From Terriglobia bacterium (lineage in GTDB: Bacteria > Acidobacteriota > Polarisedimenticolia > Polarisedimenticolales > JAIQFR01), in NCBI GenBank assembly GCA_020073205.1, contig JAIQFR010000022.1, positions 1-47,788 of the forward strand: DNA of 47,788 nt, given 5' to 3'. Positions 35,619 to 43,118 of this stretch are shown here, piece after piece. A model generated the notes under the pieces. The model was not told the DNA's origin, did no database searches, and saw only the letters and a program-made list of their open reading frames with translations. How positions within the stretch are numbered: the first letter of the stretch is position 1; every line of letters starts with the position of its first letter. A program made the position numbers and the translations under genes.

Positions 35619-36641
35619 ATGCGGAAGAACGCTCTCACTCGGCTCATCGTGCCCCTGAGCCTCGGACTCGTCTTGGCCGCGGCCGTGGGAACCGCGCGCG
35701 CCGACGACTGCGCCGGCCTCGATGTCGCGAAGAAGACCGTCTGCGATGAGGCCGCCAGACAGATCCGGATCCTCGAGTCGAGCTGGCCGACCGCGGCGAA
35801 GACGGGACAGCCGTGCGCGCCCGCGCGGGTCATCCTCAGGCTCGGCGGGCTGGTCGGCGGCCTCAAGTCGGCCGGGCCGTACCTCGCGCTCGAGTTCGCA
35901 GCCCACACGGACTCGATTCCCTACGACGGGAGCACGTACAGTCGAAGCGTTCTTTTCCTGGCAGAGGACGACGAGGTCGAACTCTCCGCGGAGAACGGAC
36001 TTCCCCTCGATTCGAGACCGTCCGGCACGTGTCTCGCGCGCGATGACGAACGAACGGCGATCACCGAGGCCGCCCGGGCGGTCGAGACCGCGGTCACGGG
36101 TTACAACAAGCCGGCCCTCAGTCAGGGAGCCGCCCAGCTGAAGAAGCTGAGCGACACCTGGATGTGGGTGATCACGGACGGATTCGGCCAGTTCCCGTGG
36201 GAGCGCGTGTTCAACGATCTCGTCCACCGGAGGCCGCTTTCCATCTACAGGCTCCCGACGATCGAGTGGGTGCTCCTCCACCCGTCGGTGGGCGCCGAGA
36301 TCACGGGCGGCTCGGACTTCTCGGAAACCCGCGCGAAGGGGGCTCTTTTCATCGAGCCTCTCGGGTTCGTGCGATACCGGTTCCGCCTCGACCAGCAGAA
36401 ACGGCACTACCTGGGGGCGTCTCTCCTGTTGGTCCTTCGCGAGGAGCTCTCCCCGGGATACGGCGCCCTCTTCCGCTACGACAGGTATTCGGTCGGTGTC
36501 GTAAGACACACGAGCGCGTCGGCCTCGGGAACGGGCCGCGATCCTACGTGGGGCGTCACCGCGACCGTCGAGCTGCTCGAGCGACTCCAAGCGGCACGTA
36601 CGAAGTTGAAGACCGCCGAGCAGCGGGCGCGAAGCTACTGA
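35619..36641 (+). CDS. Secreted protein of unknown function in operon with the hydrolase
   Basis: 340 residues from an ATG with AGGGG upstream. The signal peptide ends at 'ARA' (about residue 29). Two Cys lie in 'DDCAGLDVAKKTVCDEAARQ' at the start of the mature part and more in 'GQPCAP' and 'GTCLARDD', so disulfides are likely. The middle is alpha/beta-mixed ('LGGLVGGLKSAGPYLALEFA'). The C-terminal half is rich in aromatic and charged beta-strand patterns ('FIEPLGFVRYRFRLDQQKRH', 'YLGASLLLVLREELSPGYGA') and could be a small barrel or outer-surface domain. No known family or catalytic motif was recognised. The 7-base gap to the alpha/beta-hydrolase gene suggests a joint role, such as export or targeting of a lipid or ester function. 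Confidence 0.72.
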   Translation: MRKNALTRLIVPLSLGLVLAAAVGTARADDCAGLDVAKKTVCDEAARQIRILESSWPTAAKTGQPCAPARVILRLGGLVGGLKSAGPYLALEFAAHTDSIPYDGSTYSRSVLFLAEDDEVELSAENGLPLDSRPSGTCLARDDERTAITEAARAVETAVTGYNKPALSQGAAQLKKLSDTWMWVITDGFGQFPWERVFNDLVHRRPLSIYRLPTIEWVLLHPSVGAEITGGSDFSETRAKGALFIEPLGFVRYRFRLDQQKRHYLGASLLLVLREELSPGYGALFRYDRYSVGVVRHTSASASGTGRDPTWGVTATVELLERLQAARTKLKTAEQRARSY

Positions 36642-36919
36642 CCGGAGCGCGAGGAGCCGAGCGGTGCGACCTCGGCTCGCTGCCGAACTCGGCTCCCTGT
36701 CCCCTCGCCGCCGGAATATCGAGCACCGCCCTGGCGCGGCGCAGCAGCGAGCCGTTGGCGGGGCTGTGAAGCGATGTCCCCGAAGCGACTGGAGCCCTTC
36801 GTCGAGGCGATCGACGTCGTCCCGATCCCGCTTTCCGGCGCACGAGAGACGAGGCGGGTCGAAAGAGAGGGGAGGGGGTGTAGAGTTCGCCCAGGATCCG
36901 AGTACAGGGGGACCGCTCC

Positions 36920-38299
36920 ATGCGACCGTCACGTCGCCTCGCCTGGATCGTCTTCGGGATCGCGCTTTCCGCGGCAGCTGCGGCGGCAGCGCCGCCGCCG
37001 GGGTACGTCTCGGAGACCCTTCCGAACGGCCTCCGCGTCTCGATCCTTCAGGACTCCACGATGCCGATCGTGGCGACCCAGGTGTGGTACCACGTGGGCT
37101 CGGCGAACGAGGAGCCTCGGACACGGGGCGTCGCCCACCTGTTCGAGCATCTCATGTTCGGCGGGACCGCGGCGCACCCGAAGCGCGCGGTCTGGGACCA
37201 CCACGAGAGGTTCGGAGGGTACGTCAACGCCTACACGTCGTTCGACGAGACGGTCTACGTTTCGACGATACCACCCGCAGGTCACCTCCCCCTGCTCGAC
37301 CTCGAAGCCGACCGGATGGTGAACCTGTCCCTCACGGACGAGAACCTCGCGAACGAGAAGCGGATCGTCACCGAAGAGCTGCGGCTCTCGACCGAGAACG
37401 ACCCGATGAGCCGGCTCTTCACCGAGGCGCTGAAGAGGATCTTCGGCGAGCACCCGTACTCCCTCTCCCCCGTCGGGACCAAGGAGGACATCGCCGCCGC
37501 GACCCTCGAGCACGCGCGCGACTTCTACGAGCGCTACTATCGGCCGCGCAACGCCCATCTCGTCGTCGTGGGCCCGGTGGACGCACCCGCCGTGCTCGCA
37601 CGAATCCGGGAGGTGTTCGGACCGCTGCCCGCCGACGGAATCACCCCCGGGGACGTCCCGCCGCTCGACACGTGGAAGTACCCCGGCACCCTCGATCTCA
37701 AGGAGGACCTGCCGCCCGCCGAGATCGCCGTGGCCGGATTCCCCCTGCCACCGCCGACGCACCCCGACCACGCGGCCCTGCTCCTCGTCCAGGAGCTCCT
37801 CGCGGGCGGCTCCCTCGACCCGTTCGAGGACGAGCTGGTTCGCAAGCGGAACCGGGCGGTGTACGCGAATACACTGATCGAGTCGATGCGGCGGGGCGGG
37901 CTGTTGCTGTTCTTCTCGGCGAGCCTGCCGTACCGTCGCGAGAAGACGGCGTTCCGCCATCTCGACGAGGCGCTCACGGCGCTGGGTCGCTTCGAGTGGC
38001 TCGACGAGGAGCGCTTCAGGGCGGCGAAGAAGGCTCTGGCCCGGGAAGAGCAGACGCGGGTCTTCTTCGCGGACCAGGTCGCCTCGGAGATCGGGAGGGC
38101 GGCCTGGTGGGAGGGTGACGAGGCGCGCGCTTTCGACGGCGCCGCCCGAATCGAGAACGTGACCCGCGCCGAGGTCGAGGCCGCGTTCCGCAAGTACGTC
38201 CTCGATGCGAAGCCGATCCGGCTCTACGTCCGGCCGGAGCACGTCCCGCTCTACGTCCGGCTCTTCGGCTGGCTCTACCCCCTCTTCGGAGGCCGGTGA
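36920..38299 (+). CDS. M16-family zinc metallopeptidase, catalytic subunit
   Basis: 459 residues with a signal peptide ending 'AAAAAAP'. The inverted zinc motif HxxEH is present in 'AHLFEHLMFGG' (His73, Glu76, His77), with the distal Glu in 'KRIVTEEL' (Glu152 or 153), at the normal spacing of about 75 residues. 'YVNAYTSFDETVY' and 'RFYERYYRPRNAHLVVVG'-type sequence complete the first M16 half. The second half (about 230-459) is the non-catalytic M16 domain. It should be a periplasmic peptidase. Its stop overlaps the next gene's start (TGATG), and that gene encodes the inactive-type partner, as in heterodimeric M16 enzymes. Confidence 0.92.
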   Translation: MRPSRRLAWIVFGIALSAAAAAAAPPPGYVSETLPNGLRVSILQDSTMPIVATQVWYHVGSANEEPRTRGVAHLFEHLMFGGTAAHPKRAVWDHHERFGGYVNAYTSFDETVYVSTIPPAGHLPLLDLEADRMVNLSLTDENLANEKRIVTEELRLSTENDPMSRLFTEALKRIFGEHPYSLSPVGTKEDIAAATLEHARDFYERYYRPRNAHLVVVGPVDAPAVLARIREVFGPLPADGITPGDVPPLDTWKYPGTLDLKEDLPPAEIAVAGFPLPPPTHPDHAALLLVQELLAGGSLDPFEDELVRKRNRAVYANTLIESMRRGGLLLFFSASLPYRREKTAFRHLDEALTALGRFEWLDEERFRAAKKALAREEQTRVFFADQVASEIGRAAWWEGDEARAFDGAARIENVTRAEVEAAFRKYVLDAKPIRLYVRPEHVPLYVRLFGWLYPLFGGR

Positions 38300-39615
38300 T
38301 GGAAGACTCCCTCGGACGTTCCCTCGTCAGGCTATCTCGCGCGGGAGCGATCGCGGCGCTCGCGCTCCTCGCATTCCCGGCCGCCTCGATCGACACCGTT
38401 CAGGAATGGCAGGTGGACGAGAGCACGACGGGCCTTCTGGTCGAGGACCACCGAGCGCCCGTCGTCTCCATTCGCCTCGAGTTCGCCGCGGGAACCTGGA
38501 GCCCGTGGGTCGAGGAGCACGACGCTGGCGTGGCGTTCGAACTGCAGCTCCGCGACTCGAAGGGGGACCTCCGCCGCAGGGCCGACCGCCTGGCGGCCGG
38601 GCTCTCGCTGTCGACCGGAGCACGCTCCGCGACGATGTTCCTGACCTGCGGCAAGGAGGATCTCCCCGCCGCGCTCGAGCTCGTGCGGGACGTCCTAAGG
38701 GGTGTCGACCTGGACCGGAAGGCGCTCTCCCGGCTCCGGCAGGAGATGAAGATCAACTGGCAAGCTGCCCTCAAGAACCCGCAGTTCGTTCTCCGTCAAG
38801 CGGGTGTGCGCCTGCTGTTCCGCGAGGACGACCCGCGCCGCCGCCCGTCGGAGAGACCGAAGCTTCCGGGAAAGGACCTCGAAAAGCTACTCGCGGCGCG
38901 CGACGCTCTCGTGCGGATTCCCGGGCGCGTCGTCGGCTTCGCGGGCGACCTCGGCCTCGAGGAGGCGCGCCGTGTCGCCCAGGGGCTCCTGCCCCGTGCC
39001 GGGAACGAGCCGGCCGGGATGAGGCCCGCTTTCGGTCCGGTCGCGCCTGCCGACCGCAGGCCCCGCGAGGCGACGGTCCGGCTTCCCCGGCTCACGCAGG
39101 TTTATTTCGCGTACGGGCGCGACTCGCTCGGCTGGCTCGACCCCGATTACGCGGCGGCGCTCATCGCCGACCATGCGCTCGGCGGCCACTTCAACTCGCG
39201 CCTCATGGTCGCGCTGCGCCAGGAATCCGGAGACACCTACGGCGCCGACGTGTCCGATGACGACGATCTCGATCCCGGGGTCTACGCGATCGGGACCTTC
39301 ACGCGCACCGACAACGCCGAGGCGACCGAGCGCAGGATCCGGGACGTCCTCGCGAAATTCCACGCCGAGGGGATCACGGAAGAGGAGCGCGCGATGGCGG
39401 CCGGCAACGTCACCGGCCGCCGGGCGTTCCTCCGGCAGTCGCCAGGGCAGATCCTCGCGACCGCGATGACGGAACGCCGGCACGGGCTCCCGTACGGGTT
39501 CTTCGACCGGCAGGCCGAGAAGGCCGCGGCACTTCCGCTCGATGAGATCAACACCTTCATCCGCCGCTTCTACGACCCCGGCCGGCTCACGATGCTGACG
39601 CTTCGACCGGAGTGA
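38299..39615 (+). CDS. M16-family protein lacking the zinc motif, likely regulatory partner
   Basis: 438 residues from the ATG that overlaps the previous stop by one base; a GTG three bases earlier is less likely. A signal peptide (about 14-31, 'GAIAALALLAFPAAS') directs export. The fold signature is M16 ('LLVEDHRAPVVSIRLEFAAG', 'PRLTQVYFAYGRDSLGWLDP', 'LGGHFNSRLMVALRQESGDT'), but the HxxEH segment reads 'AGVAFELQL', so no zinc site is possible. The conserved 'GGHFNSRL..LR' helix of the substrate-binding half is retained. It should form a clamp-like dimer with the active protein encoded just upstream, as in other M16 heterodimers. Confidence 0.88.
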   Translation: MEDSLGRSLVRLSRAGAIAALALLAFPAASIDTVQEWQVDESTTGLLVEDHRAPVVSIRLEFAAGTWSPWVEEHDAGVAFELQLRDSKGDLRRRADRLAAGLSLSTGARSATMFLTCGKEDLPAALELVRDVLRGVDLDRKALSRLRQEMKINWQAALKNPQFVLRQAGVRLLFREDDPRRRPSERPKLPGKDLEKLLAARDALVRIPGRVVGFAGDLGLEEARRVAQGLLPRAGNEPAGMRPAFGPVAPADRRPREATVRLPRLTQVYFAYGRDSLGWLDPDYAAALIADHALGGHFNSRLMVALRQESGDTYGADVSDDDDLDPGVYAIGTFTRTDNAEATERRIRDVLAKFHAEGITEEERAMAAGNVTGRRAFLRQSPGQILATAMTERRHGLPYGFFDRQAEKAAALPLDEINTFIRRFYDPGRLTMLTLRPE

Positions 39616-39724
39616 CGGCGGGCCGCCTGTTCAGAAGCGGGAGCGGAGAACGTCCGTTGCATCGGCGCGCGGCGAGATCGACGTCGATGCGCAGCGGGTT
39701 CTTGCATGCCTCCATCGGGACACG

Positions 39725-40438
39725 TCACCGCCGGTCAGGATGAAGAGGCGAGGGGCCTCGCCAGAATCGCCAGCGGAGGAGGGTCCAGATGGCGATGAGC
39801 CCGTCGCGCGCGCGGATCTTCTTCCCCTGGCGGAGGGTCCTGGGCTCGTAACGGATGGGGACCTCGACGATGCGGTGCCCGCGACGCGCGACCTTGGCCG
39901 TGACCTCGGAGCAAAACTCGAATCCCTCGCAGCGGAGGTCGAGTTCCCGGAGGATCTCCCGGCGGAACATCTTGTAGCAGGTGGGCTCGTCGGTGAGCGC
40001 GAGGCCGTACAGTCGGTTGGCGATCCAGGTGAGACCGCGACCGCCGATGTAGTAGGCCAGGTAGCTCATGGGGTTCTTACCCAGGATCCGGGAGCCGTAC
40101 ACGACCGAGGCCCGGTGCTTCTCGATGCGCTCGAGCATGGGAACGAAGTCGAACGGATCGTACTCCAGGTCGGCGTCCTGGATCGCCACGACGTCCCCGG
40201 TCGCCGCGGAGATCCCGGTGCGGACCGCGGCCCCCTTGCCGCGGTTTCCCGCGTGCAGGATCAGGCGGTCGATCCCGGGCATCGCGTTCAGCTTCTCCCG
40301 CGTGCCGTCGGTCGAGCCGTCGTCCACGACGATCAGCTCGATCTCGAGGGGGACCTGCCGCAGCCGGCGGATGAGCGCCTCGACGGTGCGGACTTCGTTG
40401 TAGACGGGTACGATGACGGACAGACGGGTCTTCACCAT
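39725..40438 (-). CDS. GT2 polyprenyl-phosphate sugar synthase-like glycosyltransferase (DPM1-like)
   Basis: 237 residues from the ATG at 40436-40438; an upstream start gives no GT sequence. GT-A fold markers: 'LSVIVPVYNEVRTVEALIRR', 'LIVVDDGSTDGT', 'GNRGKGAAVRTG', 'AIQDADLEYDP' (the DAD metal site) and 'ASVVYGSR'. 'PTCYKMFRREIL' and 'GHRIVEVPIRYEPRTLRQGK' are typical of dolichyl- or polyprenyl-phosphate mannose/glucose synthases. There is no C-terminal membrane helix, so it resembles the soluble catalytic type. It would make a lipid-linked sugar donor from a nucleotide sugar. It lies 65 bases after a TMTC-like protein gene on the same strand, a natural user of such a donor. Confidence 0.87.
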   Translation of the reverse strand: MVKTRLSVIVPVYNEVRTVEALIRRLRQVPLEIELIVVDDGSTDGTREKLNAMPGIDRLILHAGNRGKGAAVRTGISAATGDVVAIQDADLEYDPFDFVPMLERIEKHRASVVYGSRILGKNPMSYLAYYIGGRGLTWIANRLYGLALTDEPTCYKMFRREILRELDLRCEGFEFCSEVTAKVARRGHRIVEVPIRYEPRTLRQGKKIRARDGLIAIWTLLRWRFWRGPSPLHPDRR

Positions 40439-40503
40439 GACACGGGTCCGAAGATAGCACGGAACGGCGCGAACGCGCGGTGGATTCGCGGTGGATACGA
40501 CGA

Positions 40504-42930
40504 TCACGGTGCTCTGGGAAGACCGGGCAAAGGAGAGCCCTCCGCCGGACGGGCCGCCTCACGGAACGCGCGGTGGTCCCGGTAGAATCCGAGACGGGTC
40601 TCGATGATGTTCGCCATCTGATCCTGCCCCGCCGTCGATGCGAGACTCACCGCCCGCTGCGCCGTCGCCACGGCCTCCTGGAACCGGCCGGCGGCGGCGT
40701 ACGCGGCGGCCAGGGTATCGAGCGACCTCGCGTCACCGTCGCCGGTCAGCTCGCGCTCGCGGAGGGCCAGGCCGACGGCTCTGGCCGGATCACCGCCCCT
40801 GTCGCGATCGTGCGTCGCCAGAAGCCACGCCAGACCGTCGATGGCCCGGACCTGGTCGGGTTTCAGTCGCATGGCCTGCTCGTAGTGCGATGCGGCGTCG
40901 CCCGTCCTGCCTGCCCAGGCCAGAAGATCGCCCAACGCACAGTGGATCTCTGGGGAATCCGGCCTCAGTCGCAGCGCCTCCTCGAAGTGGCCGATGGCAT
41001 CCGGCGCTCTGCCGACGGCGACCAGGGCGCTCCCGAGATTGTTGTGCGCCTCGGCGAACGCGGGCTCGAGGCGCAGCGCCCGCTCGAAGTACCGGATCGA
41101 CTCCTGCGTTCTTCCTGAGCGGGCCAACGCAATGCCGAGGTCATTGCTGATCTCGGCATCGTCCGGTCTGAGCCGCAGCGCTTCCTCGTAGTGTCCGATC
41201 CCGTCCTTCGGTCTGCCCAGTCGGAGCAGAGCGTTGCCGAGATTGACGTGGGCCCCGGCCAGCCAGGGGTCGATCCGCAGCGCCCGCTCGAAGTACTCGA
41301 GCGCATCCTGGGGCTTCCCCATCGTGGCAAGGGCTTTCCCGAGATTGTTGAGGACCTTGGCAGAATTGGGCTCCAGCCGCAGCGCCTTCCTGTAGTGCTC
41401 GATGGCCTCTTCGGTGCGGCGCAGGCGGAGCAGCGCGTTGCCGAGGTTGTTGTGCGCGTCGGCAAAGCCGGGATTGAGGCGCAGAGCCCGCTCGTAGTCC
41501 TCGATCGCCTCGCTGGTCTTGCCCTCCTCGAACAAGGCGGAGCCGAGACCCACCCACGCGCGGAAGTTGCGAGGCCGCTTGTTCACGGTGTCCTGGTAGA
41601 TCGCCAGTTTGGACCGGTAATCCCGATTCCGCATGACCGTGGTGCCTCCCAGCGCCGCGGTCACAGCCACCAGCACGACCGCCGGAATCGCCCACCGTTT
41701 TGCCGGGCCGGAGGTTCCGATCCTGGCGAGGAGTCGGTCCCACATTGTGTAGGCGCAGGTGACCGCCAGCACCACCGGCGCCGCCAGCGCCAGGTACATC
41801 CGGTGCTCGAACACGAGGTCGGCGGTGGGGACGATGCTCGAGGTGGGCGCCAGAGCCAGGGCGAACCAGGCTCCCAGATAACCGATCGCAAGACGGCGCC
41901 ACAATGCCACGACCGTCGCTCCCGCCAGGATCGCGATCAGCGTCGCCCAGGGGACGATCTCACGGGCGATCTTCGCCGGTTCGGATCCGTAGTGCAGCAC
42001 CAGCGGGCTCGGCCAGACGCACAGCCGAAGGTAGTGGACGATGATTCCGAATTGCGACCGGGCATACGACCAGGTGCTCAATTGGGTCCCGAAACCGGCG
42101 GTACCGCCGCGGTGATCCGTGGAGACGACGAGGTAGCCCAGCAGCCCCCAGGTTGCAGCCATCGCGACGTAGAGGCCCCACCTCTTGCGTAGCGCCTCGC
42201 GGAACGATCCGGCCAGGAACAGCCCGTCGTAGAGAAACACGGCCAGCGGCGCCGTCGCCATGACCTCCTTGCTGGCCGCTCCCAGCAGGCAGGTCATCGC
42301 GGCGCCGGCGTACCAGACGGTCCCGCGCGGGGATTGGGCTCCGCGGATGACACCGTACAACGTCAGAAGGTAGAAGAGCCCCACGATGGACTCTGCCCGC
42401 TGGACGATGTAGGTGACCGACTCGGTCTGCAGCGGATGCACCGCCCAGAGGAGGGCGGCGGCCGTCGCCAACGGCGTGCACGCACGACCGAAGCGGTCTC
42501 TCAATGCGGGCAACAGGAATGTCCGGCGCAAGACGCCGAAGAGAACGAGGGCCGCGAGAACGTGGACGAGGAGATTCAGCGCGTGATAGCTCCGGACATT
42601 GAGGCCGCCGATCGCGTAGTTGACCGCCAGCGAGAGATTGACCAGCGGCCGGCCGCTGACGGTCTGGGATCCGACGGGCGGCGAGAGCGCCGTCCACGGC
42701 GGCCAGAGGCGCGTGATGCTTCGATTCTCCACGATCGAGAGCACGTCATCGAGGATGAAAGGCCCGCCGAAGCTGTTGTAGTAGGCCGCGAACGCCGCCA
42801 GCGCTACGACCGTCGCCGAGAGAACCGTCAGCCGCCTGGACGACGCCCGGAGTCGCGCCGAGCCGCCCCTCACGGTATCAGGAGCCTTCCCGGCGTCTTC
42901 GGGGATTTGGCCGATGCCCATTGAGCCCAT
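40504..42930 (-). CDS. TMTC-like GT-C membrane protein with C-terminal TPR repeats
   Basis: 808 residues. The start is either the ATG at 42930 or the one at 42921 (805 residues). The N-terminal half (about 30-460) has 10 or more membrane helices, beginning after 'NSFGGPFILDDVLSI' (acidic DD loop) and 'GRPLVNLSLAVNYAIGG' with 'SYHALNLLVHVLAAL', the layout of TMTC/DUF1736 O-mannosyltransferases. 'HPLQTESVTYIVQRAE' is another family match. The C-terminal half has about eight 34-residue TPRs with very regular motifs (for example 'HNNLGNALLRLRRTEEAIEH'), visible in DNA as 102-base tandem repeats around 40.9-41.6 kb. In animals TMTCs use dolichyl-P-mannose; the downstream GT2 gene could provide a similar donor here. 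The acceptor is unknown. Confidence 0.83.
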   Translation of the reverse strand: MGSMGIGQIPEDAGKAPDTVRGGSARLRASSRRLTVLSATVVALAAFAAYYNSFGGPFILDDVLSIVENRSITRLWPPWTALSPPVGSQTVSGRPLVNLSLAVNYAIGGLNVRSYHALNLLVHVLAALVLFGVLRRTFLLPALRDRFGRACTPLATAAALLWAVHPLQTESVTYIVQRAESIVGLFYLLTLYGVIRGAQSPRGTVWYAGAAMTCLLGAASKEVMATAPLAVFLYDGLFLAGSFREALRKRWGLYVAMAATWGLLGYLVVSTDHRGGTAGFGTQLSTWSYARSQFGIIVHYLRLCVWPSPLVLHYGSEPAKIAREIVPWATLIAILAGATVVALWRRLAIGYLGAWFALALAPTSSIVPTADLVFEHRMYLALAAPVVLAVTCAYTMWDRLLARIGTSGPAKRWAIPAVVLVAVTAALGGTTVMRNRDYRSKLAIYQDTVNKRPRNFRAWVGLGSALFEEGKTSEAIEDYERALRLNPGFADAHNNLGNALLRLRRTEEAIEHYRKALRLEPNSAKVLNNLGKALATMGKPQDALEYFERALRIDPWLAGAHVNLGNALLRLGRPKDGIGHYEEALRLRPDDAEISNDLGIALARSGRTQESIRYFERALRLEPAFAEAHNNLGSALVAVGRAPDAIGHFEEALRLRPDSPEIHCALGDLLAWAGRTGDAASHYEQAMRLKPDQVRAIDGLAWLLATHDRDRGGDPARAVGLALRERELTGDGDARSLDTLAAAYAAAGRFQEAVATAQRAVSLASTAGQDQMANIIETRLGFYRDHRAFREAARPAEGSPLPGLPRAP

Positions 42931-42934
42931 TATA
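42929..42934 (-). promoter_or_regulatory. TATAAT overlapping the first TMTC start codon
   Basis: On the minus strand a perfect TATAAT occupies 42934-42929 and overlaps the ATG at 42930. No -35 is evident at the usual spacing. If it is a real -10, transcription would begin near 42922, and the ATG at 42921 would be leaderless or nearly so. Confidence 0.2.
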
Positions 42935-43118
42935 GTGCAGGGTCGTATGAGGGCCGGCGGTTGCGGCCGCGCACGTCCTGCGCGCTTCACCTTCCCACGA
43001 GCGGTTTCATGAGGGCGTCCGGCGTCCCGGCCGCGCGCATCGCGAGGGTGCACTTCAGGACGGGCCGAGGGCCCGGGGGCAGAGCAGGTAGTATGCTACG
43101 CGGCGGGAGATTTCCGCC

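Noticed and set aside
40900-41600. Tandem DNA repeats of about 102 bases, considered as CRISPR or satellite
   Set aside because: They are in frame and encode the TPR units of the TMTC-like protein.
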